Below are positions 49,095 through 60,933 of a DNA stretch of 64,000 nt, one piece after another. The notes beneath the pieces are model-generated. The model ran no database searches, was not told the origin of the DNA, and saw only the letters and a list, made by a program, of their open reading frames with translations. This stretch comes from Hemibagrus wyckioides (lineage: Eukaryota; Chordata; Actinopteri; Siluriformes; Bagridae), in assembly GCF_019097595.1 (NCBI RefSeq), contig NC_080722.1, positions 23,041,130 through 23,105,129 of the forward strand, written 5' to 3'. The position numbers were made by a program, and so were the translations under genes. Each line of letters begins with the position of its first letter. Within the stretch, counting starts at the first letter, position 1.

Positions 49095-49141
<47 letters not shown>
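49091..49141. repeat. (GATA)/(GA)n microsatellite
   Basis: Short GATA run followed by a pure GA run to 49140. Confidence 0.97.
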
Positions 49142-49142
<1 letters not shown>

Positions 49143-49599
49143 GGAGGGAGAGGGAGAGATACTGGCTGTAGTATTGAGTTCCATGCAAAATATTGAGCAG
49201 TCAGCACAGTGGGCTGCTGATAAACAAACTGTGCTCTAATAATGACATTGCTCTAAAAAACTCTTTGCTCTAATAATGACATTTTGTATTAGTAGATGGG
49301 TCACAGAAAACTAATCATGGAAATCAAGGACAAATGATTAAGAATATAAGGTCTAGAAACCAGACTGTCTCTAGGTTATATTAAAAGTGCATTCAGAAAA
49401 TATTTAGCTCCATTTGCTTGTTGCACTTGAAGTGAAGTGCATGATTCTGAATGAACTGCCATTAAAACAACTGCCAGTTTTACTTACTAATATACCCATT
49501 CATCTACAATTAAATAGTCCATAAAGAAAAACTGAAAAGATATTTTTAAAGACTTGTTTTACAACTGAAATTTGATTCACAAATACTCTCAGACACTTT

Positions 49600-50470
49600 C
49601 TGAATTCAGAGTATTTTGTAGAAGCCACTTTGGATGCGCCACTACAAGCTTTGCATGCCTGGATTTTGCAGTTTATTCCATTCTTCATGGCAGATCCTTT
49701 TAAGCTCTATCAGATCAGATCTATCAGAAAGTGAGCATCTGTGAACTGCCTCAGTTGTTCAGTGGGGTTTAAATCTGGGCTTTGGCTGGGACACTTAAAG
49801 ACATTCAGTTACTGCAGTGTTGTTTTGGCTGCTTGCCTAGTGTCATTGTCATATTTATAGGTGAACTGCTGCCTCAGCCCCAGAACTGTTGCAGCCCGAG
49901 TTTGCATGTGCTTTGGAGGAGGTTTTCTTAAAGGATTTTCCTATAGTTTGCTGCATTCATCTGTCCTGTTACCAGTCATGTCCCTGTTTCTGAGAAGCCC
50001 CTTACAATATGATGCTGCCACCATCATGTTTCATCACAAAGATGGTGTTAACCAGATGATGTGCATTGCCTGTTTTATTGCCAAACATAATGCTTACTGT
50101 TCTGCCCTAAGATTTACATTTTTGACTCATCAGACAAGAGAATCTTTTTCCACATGCTGCCAGAGTCGTAAACTCGCAGTTTACTCTTCTGTCTTTCCAC
50201 TCTGCAATGAAGGCCTGATTTATGAAGATGGTCATCAGCCAGGTCCTCCAATCTCTGTACAGCACTTTTGGAGCACTTTTAGAGTAACTATTGGGTTCTT
50301 TCTAGCCTCCTTGTCCAAGGCCCTTCTTTCTCAAAGTGCCCTATTTGTCTGTATGGTCAACTCTAAGCAGGTTGTGCCAAGCTCTTCCTGAATTTCTTGA
50401 GGACACTGTTGACTAATTTACCAACTTATCCAGAGACAAGGATAAACAGAAACTGAAGTGGGCCAATGCT
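49600..50470 (-). pseudogene. Tc1-like element relic (transposase antisense)
   Basis: The plus strand reads, in order, GGGGTTTAAATCTGGGCTTT, GGGACACTTAAAGACATTCA, GATGCTGCCACCATCATGTT, GACTCATCAGACAAGAGAAT and CTGATTTATGAAGATGGTC, the reversed order of a Tc1-type transposase gene. Frames are broken throughout on the minus strand. A 176-codon plus-strand frame at 49861-50391 is antisense to this relic and is not a gene. Confidence 0.7.
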
Positions 50471-50845
50471 CACTGGAACTCAGTACTGGAACAGCTTGTT
50501 ATTTATTTATTTATTTGTATGTCTCAGAAAGTTATGTGTAATATGTTTTGCTCATCACATGCACAATCGAAATGATATGTGTACTTGGCTACACACACAC
50601 AAACAGTAGAAGTTCACAGTGTATGAAGTGTGTATGAAATGTGATTGGATTGGCACAAGACGAAAGAAGTGGCACAGGTATAGTGGAATACAAGGCCTAC
50701 ATTTATTCTCCCTTAATGTGGACGGGAACGCTGAAGTGAAATTGCAGACTGGGATGCACTAATGCATTAAACTTCAGAAATGTGTGAATAGAGCTGAATG
50801 TAGTCAGAAATGAGTTCATCACCTACAGCTTAGCAGCTACAACAG

Positions 50846-50990
50846 ATATAAAAAGTCTACAGACCCCCGTTAAAATGGCAGATTGTGTTTTGTATAAAAA
50901 ATTAAACCAAGATACATCATTTTGTCGACCCTCAAAGTGAAATTACAGCATGAAGTGAAAAACAATCAAACATTTTAGGGAAAAGTTTAT
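50846..50990. repeat. Tc1 terminal-repeat fragment (same family as 35.2 kb)
   Basis: AAAGTCTACAGACCCCCGTT, AAAATGGCAG, GATACATCATTTTG and GTGAAAAACAATC follow the layout of the terminal repeats at 35.18 and 35.9 kb. The rest of the element is absent. Confidence 0.6.
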
Positions 50991-51670
50991 AGAACTTTGA
51001 TTTGTTTTATCCATGCTGTTTTCATTCTCTTTGTTTTTTGTGTAGTGTGACTAGTAGACAGAAGAAAGGCGTGTTCTCTGTTGCTAAGGTTAAGAAGAAG
51101 ATTGAGAGGCAGACTCTGGGATCACTCAGAGCAAGAGAGAAGCTGGTGTATATATTTCCCTCCACCGCAGTCACAGGCTTTTGTTTATGCTCACAAGCAT
51201 AATCTGCTGTGGTGTGAGTGTTTCCCCTCCTACACATATCATATGTACATGTAACATGCTATCTGTGTGTAGTTTATATGATACAATGAACCTTTAACTT
51301 AAGCTACACTTGTAGTTTAAATCATTTAAACATGTTTTGTGGTTTGGGGAAAAAACAGTGTTTTCCAGGTTTTTTTTCAACACTGCTAAAAGTTATATTC
51401 AGACTGTGTGAAACACAATAGACATTATTATATGCTTTTAATGGTAAAATTGCTGTTTTTTGAGTATGTATTTTAGTGAATCACAAAGTATCTTAGTGTA
51501 CATGACAGTTACAATACAATTGTTCTTTTCATTTTCTTTATTTGGCAATTATGGTTAAATTATGGCTTCATAATCAAACTGAAATCTCTCCACAGCAATA
51601 ATGATGTCATGGCACCATCGAAGTGACAGCAGTAAACATGAGTGTGCAGCAGCAAATTTAAACAAAATAG

Positions 51671-51722
51671 GGTGTGTGTGTGTGTGTGTGCGCATGTGTG
51701 TGTGTGTGTATGTGTGTGTGTT
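51671..51722. repeat. (GT)n microsatellite
   Basis: GT run with one CGCAT interruption. Confidence 0.95.
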
Positions 51723-52051
51723 TACATGTGGCCATACTTAGACTGTTTCATGCTCTGACTTATTGCATGTGACACTTTTAATCAATCTCAGTGGACGAGA
51801 TGTAAACAAAACCTAAGGTCTAAAAAACAGACAGACTATAAATCAGCTGTTGTTAGGCTTATCAGCACTGTGCAGTCCAACAACACCGAATAGGAAGGTG
51901 GGTGAAAAAATCAAATGGCTGCTCTCATAAGAAGGGGTCTGACATAGTGTCTGTGGTGTTCTGTTTAAACAGCAGATATCCTCCACACTTATCTGCACCA
52001 ATATACAATCTGTAGTGCTGATTGTTAAAAGATAAGCATGTCCAAACTCTA

Positions 52052-52282
52052 TCCTCGCTTTGCATGCAGACGAACAAAGCTTTGCAAAGAGGAAGAGGCT
52101 GACATTTTGATCAGATTAGTGCTAAATATTTGAAGCAGATTTGTTTTTTATTTTGTGTAAATGGAGTGGAAAGCAGTCTGGAGGCCAAACGATGAAGACT
52201 CTCTGTTTTTAGCACTAATCTGATCAAAATGTCAGCCTCTTCCTCTTTGCAAAGCTTTGTTCGTCTGCATGCAAAGCGAGGA
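52052..52282. repeat. Perfect 75-bp inverted repeat with 81-nt spacer
   Basis: Arms 52052-52126 and 52208-52282 are exact reverse complements along all 75 bases (outer word TCCTCGCTTTGCATGCAGAC on the left, inner word ATTAGTGCTAAA). The spacer 52127-52207 is unrelated. No target-site duplication is seen outside (CTCTA versus AGAAG) and no known transposon terminus matches. On either strand an RNA could fold into a long perfect hairpin. Confidence 0.97.
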
Positions 52283-53546
52283 AGAAGGAGAAATTAGGGT
52301 TATTGGAGACCTGTTTTTTTTTTTTTTACCTTTAGGCAGACTCTGAGAACTGAGATAAGACATGGATTAAATTTTTACACTGTGTGTGTGTGTGTGTAGC
52401 TGGGCAGTGTGGATAGCTGTGCACGTAAAATATAAAAGCATCAAATTCTACTGGATGATTATTTTAGACAGTAACCTGTTAATATATCATCCTGGCAATA
52501 AATACTTTTTCCTAATTAATTATGAGGCCATGTCTGAGGTCAGATTCCTTCTGTGTGAGTTTAATCAGCAAAAAGAATTCATAACATTTTTCTCAAAACC
52601 CATTTGCTCTAATTTTCCCTGATGCATATTCAGTATGGAGTCCTGAGTGACCACACCTTCCCCCCACACCTTCCAGATGACTAGAGCATGTGAACACTGA
52701 GCAAGATCTGTTTACGGTTCACCAACATATTTTAATATATAAGCATTCCATACCAGTTTCCTTGCAGTTACAAAGAAAGAGCAAAACGCTAACGTTTTCC
52801 GATTGATTATGTTTAGTTCCTCTAGATTGTGAAAGTGTGCTTTTGTGAGAAAACAAGATCGAGAATATAGGTTCTGTAGGGGAGAGACTATGACAAGCAG
52901 TAAGGCAGATGTGTATCTAATAATGAACAAACGCTTTGTGTGGCAAAATCTCAAAACCTCATCTATGTTATTTTACCTCTGCTCAAGAATATGTGATTAT
53001 TTTCAGGTGCATCAATTCTTCACTGTCTTTGTTCTCTGAGGAGATTTCAATATCAGATCTCTCAAACACCTTCTTAGTGAGTACATCTGAAGGAAAATGA
53101 AACTATGTGCAATATGGGACACTATACTCCACTCCAGTTGTAGTGAGATCCTCCACTTGCAGTCATTTGACCTAATTACCCATACACAGTGTTGCATGCA
53201 TACTGAGGCGAATGAAGAAATGAGGCGAAGGGTGAAGAGGAAGCGAGTGAGACAAGACAAATGAAGCTTTATCTGGACTGACATTTAGCCCATTTTACCA
53301 ATATTTATACTTCTACATCTACAAGGATATGCACAAGGATGTAATCAACTAAACAAGTCCTCGTTACATAAACGTCTATTGCACAGGAAAAAAAGCAGTC
53401 TTTGAAGATTTTGACTTTTCACACTGCATGAGATAATCCAAATTAATTTTATCCTACACTGATAGATAACATGTTCTGTCAGGCAGTGAAGATATTTTAA
53501 GAAAAGACTTGTGTTTAAATTGTTTAAAATGTTCTGCTTACATATA

Positions 53547-54088
53547 CAGCTCTGGAAAAAAAATAAGAGACCACTGCAAAATAATCAGTTTCTTATGTTT
53601 TTTTCTTACAGGTGCATGTATTGGTGAGATGAACATTTGTTTTGTTTTATTTTTTGTGAACTGCTGACAATATGTCTCCTAAATTCCAAATATAACTATT
53701 CTTATTTAGAGTGTATATTTAAAGGAAATGACAACACATCAAAATAACCTAAGATCATGCAGTATTTGCAGAGCTTTAATAACTCAAATAAAACAAAATG
53801 AAAATAATTTGTAAACAAATTGTGTTCATGCTTTGACTAAATAACATTAAGAAATCAGTATTTGGTGGAATAACCCCGATTTGCATGCGTTTTGGCTTCA
53901 TGATCTCCACCAGTTTTTCACATTGCTGTTGGGGAACTTTATAACACTCATTTTGCAAAAAAGCAAACAGCTCAGCTTTGCTTGATAGTTTATGACCAGC
54001 CATCTTCCTCTTTATGACATTCCAGAGGTTTTCAATAGGGTTCAAATCTGGAGATTGGGCACTGGTCTCTTATTTTTTTCCAGAGCTG
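53547..54088 (-). mobile_element. Tc1-derived non-autonomous element, copy 2 (542 bp, clean ends)
   Basis: Left end CAGCTCTGGAAAAAAAATAA, then GAGACCACTGC; the right end read inward is CAGCTCTGGAAAAAAATAAG, then AGACCAGTGC. TA dinucleotides flank both sides (53545-53546 and 54089-54090). Inside is only the C-terminal part of a transposase on the minus strand: NPIENLWNVIKRKMAGHKLS and SKAELFAFLQNECYKVPQQQ, including the catalytic Glu. Copy 1 at 44.4 kb has the same deletion junction. Confidence 0.92.
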
Positions 54089-54454
54089 TATGTCATCAGC
54101 CAGTGTGGCTCATGCAGAAAACAGGCTCGAATAAACACAAACATTTCTCAAAGCCAGTTTAAAGTAGTAAGAACATTATTTCTGTATATTATCATGTTTC
54201 ATCATAAGTGCCACTACCATAAGGTGGTTTATTTGGATCATCTACAGAGTTATTTTTTATCACATTATACTACTGATATCTGCCTAGTTATCTTTGTCTT
54301 TATGCAGTGGAGATCAAAATTAGAGAACAATTTATCACTTGATTTTTTTTCTGTAATGTTTTTAATCTTTTTGATGGTTATAGCCTTCAAAAATTAGTAG
54401 AAACTTTAAAGGCCCTTTACTTTGAATGACTTCAGCACATATTTATATGTATAT

Positions 54455-55235
54455 ATACATACACATTTATATTGTCAAATATTTTGGGACGTTTGCCTTT
54501 ACATGCACATGAACTTTAATGACATGCCATTCTTAATCCATATGGAGCTGGACCGCCCTTTGCAGCTATAACAGCTTCAACTTTTCTGGGAAGGTTTTCC
54601 ACAAGGTTTAGGAGTGTGTTTTAAGGGAATTTCTGACCATTCCTCTAGAAGCGCATTTGTGAGGTCAGGCACTGATGTTGGATGAGAAGGCCTGGCTCAC
54701 AGTCTCCGCTCTAATTCATCCCAAAGGTGTTCTATCGGGTTGAGGTCAGGACTCTGTGCAGCCCAGTCAGGTTCCTCCACACCAAACTCACTCATCCATG
54801 TCTTTATGGACCTTGCTTTGTGCACTGGTGTGCAGTCATGTTGGAACAGGAAGCGGTCATCCCCAAACTGTTCCCACAAAGTTGGGAGCAAGAAATTGTC
54901 CAAAATGTCTTGCTGAAGCATTGAGAGTTGTTTTCACTGGAACTAAGGGGCTAAGCCCAACCCCTGAAAAACAACCCCACACCATAATCCCCACTCCACC
55001 AAACATTACACTTTAGCACAATGCAGCCAGACAAGTACTCTTCTCCTGGCAACCACTAAACCCAGACTCATCCATCGGATTGTCAGACAGAGAAGCGTGA
55101 TTGGTCACTCCAGAGAACACATTGCCACATGTGCCTTAGCATGTGCTGACCCTGTTCTGTGATTTTACGTGTTGCTGTTCTTTCCGAGCTTGGTGGCCAA
55201 GCTTCACTGATTTCACATTCTATAAGTAAAAGTAA
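54455..55235 (-). mobile_element. Tc1-like element, internally deleted
   Basis: The left side begins near ATTGTCAAATATTTTGGGAC. The minus strand frame at 54697-54921 gives FLFQHDCTPVHKARSIKTWM with the second catalytic Asp and SPDLNPIEHLWDELERRL with the Glu. A second piece at 55083-55190 gives HMWQCVLWSDQSRFSV, with the first catalytic Asp of the LWSDxS motif, directly preceded by a short more N-terminal piece (ERTATRKITEQGQHMLRHM). The stretch between is shortened and broken. The right terminus is not found. Confidence 0.75.
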
Positions 55236-55239
55236 AGTC

Positions 55240-55720
55240 AATCTACAAAACATAATGAGAGACATATCAGAGTTCAAAAGAACTCTGTTGGTATGCCAAT
55301 GCCAAACGTCAGTTTCAGTGGTGCCAGCAGTGGAAATCTTGGGCTATAGACAATATGAAACGTGTTGATGAGTTGACCTTCACTGTCCGTCCCACATCTG
55401 GGAGAGTTATGGTGTGGAGAAGCCCCAAAGAAGCTCACCACCTGGACTGTTGCATGCCCAGTGTAAAGAACAGGGGTGGATCAGTGATGGTTTGAGCTGC
55501 AATATCACAGCATTTCCTAGACCCACTACTTGTGCTAGATGTGTGTGTCAATGCCAAGGACTATCAAACTATTCTCGTGCCATGTACACCCAATGCTTCA
55601 GAACATTTTGTGCCATGTATCAGGATGATAAAGCACTAATACACACATCAAGTCTGGTGACAGAAAATTCTGATGAACATGAAAATCTGAAAGTTTTCTA
55701 GGTGTTTCAGTTTTATTTAA
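55240..55720 (+). pseudogene. Tc1 transposase fragment of a second family
   Basis: The plus strand reads RQFQWCQQWKSWAIDNMKRV, then ELTFTVRPTSGRVMVWRSPK, the region before and after the first catalytic Asp of a Tc1 transposase, followed by GGSVMV-like sequence near 55475 and DDKALIHTSSLV (second Asp motif) near 55630. Frames shift several times. It lies head-on to the minus-strand element on its left. Confidence 0.65.
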
Positions 55721-56039
55721 CTTGTTATTTAAAATGTTTACAGAGGCTCCCTTTACTCCCTTTTACCTTAAAATTGTGTCCAAAATAAAGAATCTTAGGA
55801 AAACAACTGTTATGATGTTGCCTTCTGACACTCTTAATTTCAGTACAGTACAGTAGCTCCCTCTACACACTCTTCCCTGCTGTTTCACAAACTATGTCAA
55901 AGTTTGTGTAGTTGCTTTTGTACACTTTCCCCCCCTCTTCTCTATCTCTGACCTTTCCTCTGTTAATGCTGTTCCTGAAGCTCTCATCCTCTCAGACATC
56001 AGAGCAGCAGTCCTGAGAGAGGAGACGATGAAGGGAACA

Positions 56040-56425
56040 CATACTTCACCCGAGTTCTACTCTAAACTCAGAGCACAACATTCTCAAGTGCTGAGGCAGA
56101 TTCAAAGAGCAACATGTCCATCACTTCAGTCCCACTCAGGAAAGGAGAAAAAACAAAGAGAGAAATTGGGTTAGGGAACAGAGGTCCTTCAAATGTGGGG
56201 TTTTCTCATCTATTATTAAAAAGGAGGGCTGCTTAAAAGGTACCAACATTGCTGAAATGCAATGCTAGCATGCAAAGACAAAAACTAAAATTTCACCATT
56301 ATAACTCTGCAGTCCATGTCCAGAGAACACTGACCCCAATAATAAACTATCTACAACTGCAGTGAAAACACTGAATTGACCTGAGTTCTTCTCTAGAATC
56401 AGCACACAACATACTCGAGTGCATA
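56040..56425. repeat. Diverged direct repeat pair about 330 bp apart
   Basis: ACCCGAGTTCTACTCTAAAC with following CAGAGCACAACATTCTCAAG (from 56049) resembles GACCTGAGTTCTTCTCTAGA with following ATCAGCACACAACATACTCG (from 56379). Class unknown. Confidence 0.5.
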
Positions 56426-56964
56426 TGGACGTAAAAAATGAACATAAAAGGATTAGTTGGTATCGTTAACATAATACAATCAAAAGTCTAAAAGAAACAT
56501 AAATGCAACAAGAGGTTTTCTATTGCAAAATTAAAATCAGAAAAAATCAGAAAAAAAAATACTAATGCAAAAACCACTAGTAACCAGCACTAGAAACAAA
56601 ACCATTTTTCATGTCCTGTGTCTTTACCCCTTACTTCATATTTGGTTTGAAAACATCAATACCTGCTATTAAGCAGAAATGTATCATTTTCAAGTGTGTC
56701 CCATGTCATGCTGTAAATGATAAGGCCAAACTTCTAACTGCTCAAAACCTCACAAGCAAAATCATTAGTGTGTGTTCTGAAATCAACCTGACACACAAAC
56801 TAGAAACATTCAAACAGCTTAAAATAAAGGATGTCATGTATTTTTTGAAAATACATGAATTTTGAAAATTGTGAATTGAATTTTGAAACTAATTGCATGA
56901 GTGTGATTTAAATACACACAAAACACTCACAAGACAATTGTAGAAAAACGTATATAAATATATA

Positions 56965-57190
56965 TGCACACTATATGGCCAAGCACATGACCATCACACT
57001 CTTTTGTGCTAGCTGAACATCACATTCCAGACTTATTCCCTTCTCTTTGCAGTTGTAATGGGCTCAATTCTTTAGGAAAGGCTTTCCACTAGGAAAGCTA
57101 CAAGAGCATTAATAAGATCAAGTACTTGTGGTGAGTGAGGAGGTCTGGGGTGCAGTCAGTGTTCCAGTTCATCCCAAAGACATAAGTTCA
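56965..57190 (-). pseudogene. Tc1 3' fragment, same family as 2.6 kb
   Basis: CACTATATGGCCAAGCACAT, GACCATCACACTC, AGGAAAGGCTTTCCACTAGG, TGAGGAGGTCTGGGGTGCAG and AGTTCATCCCAAAG are the reversed 3' end of the family seen at 2.6-2.9 kb. Only the last ~220 bp remain. Confidence 0.75.
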
Positions 57191-58585
57191 GTATACCACA
57201 CTGATCAAATTCACAAAGCAAAGTTAGCAATGAATTCAAATTTGTAGAGTTTTATATTAATCAATTTAAAGGCAAAAATCACAATCTACTAGCTGAGCTC
57301 TTGTACAGGTCAATGTGTTATCAGACTTTGACCTGTTTGTCTGTTACCGTCAGCTTCGTCTTGATGAATTCTCAGTGACCATTTTAATGTTAAGAAACAA
57401 CTAATAATAGTATAATAATATAACTCGGTCACTTAACCTTTTGCTGACTTGTTTTTGGAAAGTATCTGAATATAAACTCTCATAAATCTTCCACTGCAGG
57501 AGGAAGAGATAAATCATCATGGTGTTTACCAGATACACACAGACAAGAAGAGAGAATCTCATTCCAGTCCACATTCTTACTTTCCATAAAAAGAACCATT
57601 TTCGAGAGACAAATGTCAAATGTGGACAACTAAGAGGTCTCACATTAATTATTGCTAAGAAAAGGTACAATTACCCTATAAAAGGGCAAGCCAAAGAGCA
57701 AGAGACTGAGGCTAAAATAACAGCAGCTAGTCATCAGCATGAGCATTCTGGTCTCACATATTAATGTAGAATAACGAGAAGGGAAATTTTTAACATGAAC
57801 ACTTCAAGCTTCTTTCTATCTTTAATCCCTCTAATTTGTGTTAAAGATCACACAATGTTTTCAGGCCATGACCAAAAAGATATAGTTACAGTTATAGTTG
57901 TATGGTTGTAAAGTATAGTTATATGTGTAATGGTATGTTTACTGCGAGACCACATGTTCATCTGTACACATCTCATCAGGTTTTCCTCCTTTCAGATTAG
58001 TCAAATATTGGGTGAATATGGAAGCATTTACCTCTTTATTGGTACATACACAGGCAGCTTTCCCATAATGAGATATTTAAATGTATATGTAATGGAAATT
58101 GGACCACTACGCATTCTGATACTACATTGTGTTATAATGTACAGCTAATTAGTTCATGTAGACATGCAGATTTTGAAACATTAGAATGTAAATATGCAGC
58201 AGTTCTAACTGCTGAATGTGTATTGTAGACTAGGATACAATTCTGTGAAAATTTTGTTGAGTGCATGAGAGAATGAGGCTTTTATGTACAAAGCTCTTGG
58301 CATCTGTTGGTGAAAGCAAACCGGGAAAGTGGCCAATAAATGGAGACATTGATTAAAGGTGTGATTTAATAAAACAAACAACAGTACAAAGTCCTTTTGT
58401 TTTCTTTTACTCCAATTTGTTTGAACATCAGTCCAGGGTTAATGTATGCAAATCTATGCTAATACATGCTAATGTGTGTGCAATCCTGCTTTATATCCTT
58501 GCTTTGGAAATTCGCAATCTTCTGGAATTGTGCCATAACATCTATTTCAAGAAATTGTTTGTCTTTGTGTTTTTTCTTCTACTTT

Positions 58586-58631
58586 TTATTATTATTATTA
58601 TTATTAGTAGTAGTAGTAGTAGTAGTAGTAT
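58586..58631. repeat. (ATT)n then (AGT)n microsatellite
   Basis: Two adjoining trinucleotide runs. Confidence 0.97.
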
Positions 58632-58789
58632 TGTTATTATTTGTGTTTTAAAATATTACTCATTACTATCTCTGTCTTATCTCTTCACTTTGGTGGAACA
58701 CATTTTAACACATCTCTACTACAGTGTTATTGCTTATTTCCTCCTTGTGTTTTCACGCTTATTTTTTCATGCTTAAACTGATTTTTAGG

Positions 58790-59020
58790 TTTTCAGTTCA
58801 ATTCAGTTTCATTTTTATTGCACTTTTAACAGCGGACACTGTCTCAAAGCAGCTTTACAGAAATATAAAAATCTAGAATCAAAAATAGAAAGTTAAAAAT
58901 GAAATTAAAATTTATCCTTAAGGAGCAAGCCTGAGGTGACAATGGCAAGGAAGAAATCCCTGAGATTATATGAAGAAGAAACATTGAGAGGAACCTGACT
59001 CAATAGGAAATCCATCTACA
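58790..59020 (-). mobile_element. Short retroposon, inverted copy
   Basis: Reads in reverse: AATTCAGTTTCATTTTTATT, TGTCTCAAAGCAGCTTTACA, GACAATGGCAAGGAAGAAAT and TGAGAGGAACCTGACTCAAT, the mirror order of the retroposon at 45.37-45.72 kb. A separate common fish word (GGCATTTGACAGACGCCCTT then ATCCAGAGTGACG) follows at 59.04-59.07 kb and may belong to another repeat. Confidence 0.75.
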
Positions 59021-60532
59021 TTTACATTTTCAATTATGGCATTTGACAGACGCCCTTATCCAGAGTGACGAATACCAGAGAGTGAGAATATAAATAATGT
59101 CTTCAAATGTTCACTGATGAAGATCCGAGAGCAAAACCGACCACATCAACAGCAGTTTAAAGATGCCTTTCATTTTGTAAAGACAGAAATAACATTATAT
59201 ATATATCCAAATTTATCTTTTATCTATCTTTCATTTTATCTTAATTGACCAAAAACATCTAGATTTTAATCAATGCTTAACAGGGTTTAATAATTATGGA
59301 TGAGTTTTACTCAGGGCGATAAAGCCAGCTCTTGACTTAACGTGGACATCAGTTTTTTCCACACTAACCTGCTATGTGGCCATACATTAATTAACTAGGA
59401 AATTGGAGGTCACAAGTAATTTTTTAGCATTCAATAGCTTCAAGCACTTATCAATTTTAGTCTATTCAAAAAGGTCAATTTGAGCCTTAGTTGGCTGAAT
59501 AAAATCTGCAGCCCCATTCACACCTGGACATATTAGCACCTGCTCCACAGCGATAAGACTTAAGCATTGAAACCAAAAATTTAAACACACAGGATGCCAT
59601 GGGAAGTTCTTCACATATTCATTTCTTTCATTTATTTCACTTTAATTTTGAGAACAGTACAATATGACCAAATAATCAATAAAACAGTGCAAATGTAGTT
59701 TTAACTTTGTAGAGTTATTTTTGAAGAAAGAATGGTGCGGGGAGGAAAGAGTTGAGCAGATAGTGTTTCGGTATCCTAATGGTTATGATGCGCTTTGATT
59801 TTCTTAAACAGTTCAGGAAGTCTTTATGAAAAATGATTGATTGAAAATTATTCTACTTGTGTATAATTTTGTGCAAGAAAATGTATGACGGAGCCGGCAC
59901 AGCCCTTAGCTCATTCACATCCATGCACTCTATCCTTCAGCCCACGTCTGTGAAAAACATGCCAACTACAATGAAACGAACAGCTGTTGAGAATGACTTC
60001 CTTTGGGTGAAATAAAACAGATGCAGGAGATACAGGAGCTGGTCAGACGGTGAAAAAATTAGAGTGACTTCTGAAAATTCAAGTTCAGGCTAAATTGAAT
60101 GAGAAGCAGTCAGTCAGGTAGGCAGTCATACACAGAACCATCAACACACATAGTGCAGTGAAACCCTGCTGCTCATGTGAGGACATCATCGGTTTTGTTT
60201 CCTCCAAGCCTCCTGAAGCTGGGTTTATACCACTATTCAACTAATGATATAGGTAAGCGTAATTAGCTGAAACTGATTACTTTCTATCACTGACACCGGC
60301 TAACTTATCCCTAATCTATTCACTGTGTCCCTTTCCACCAGTTCTGCCAGAATCTCAAGACAGCAATAATGAAAATTTCCATTTCTAAGACTTAATAAGA
60401 CCTACTTAGCAAGACCTGCTGTTTTACTCATGTGAAAGACAATCCTCTGTAGTCCCTGTTAAAAATCAGCTTGCATTTTATTACAGAAGTTATCATGTTT
60501 ATATAAGTGGACAACATGGCATAAGTACGTAT

Positions 60533-60548
60533 ACTGTACCAACATACA
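60533..60548. repeat. Target-site duplication, left copy (16 bp)
   Basis: ACTGTACCAACATACA, identical to 62731-62746 directly after the LINE 3' end. Confidence 0.95.
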
Positions 60549-60573
60549 ATCTAGCCATGGGGGTCACAGTCCA

Positions 60574-60933
60574 ATGACTGGTGAGACGGGTGAGAGAGTG
60601 GTGATAGGAGCAGATTTTAATGGGCATGTTGGTGAGGGGAACACAGGTGATGAGGAGGTGATGGGCACGTTTGCAGTTAAGGAAAGGAACCTTGAAGGAC
60701 AGATGGTAGTGGACTTTGCTAAAAGGATGGACATGGCTGTGGCTAACACTTATTTTCAGAAGAGGGGGGAGCCTAGAGTGACTTACAAGAGTGGAGGTAG
60801 GAGCACACAGGTAGACTACATCCTATGTAGAAGAGGCAATCTGAAAGAGATTAGTGACTGTAAAGTGGTAGTGGGAGAGAGTGTAGCCAGACAGCATAGG
60901 ATGGTGGTGTGTAGGATGACTGATGGTCTGTAA
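60574..60933 (+). pseudogene. LINE endonuclease domain, C-terminal part
   Basis: The frame gives ERVVIGADFNGHVGEGNTGD, with the GADFN motif (Asp/Asn of the apurinic-like endonuclease active site), then VDFAKRMDMAVANTYFQKRG, RVTYKSGGRSTQVDYILCRR (DYIL motif) and VARQHRMVVCRM, whose QHR occupies the place of the SDH motif (normal in this LINE type as I recall). It would nick target DNA to prime reverse transcription. The N-terminal half is absent and a stop follows at 60931. Confidence 0.85.

Noticed and set aside
49861..50391. 176-codon plus-strand frame
   Set aside because: It is antisense to a decayed Tc1 transposase and has no recognisable domain.
52052..52282. Canonical microRNA precursor
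   Set aside because: Perfect 75-bp arms and an 81-nt loop are larger and more perfect than a usual precursor; kept only as an inverted repeat of unknown role.
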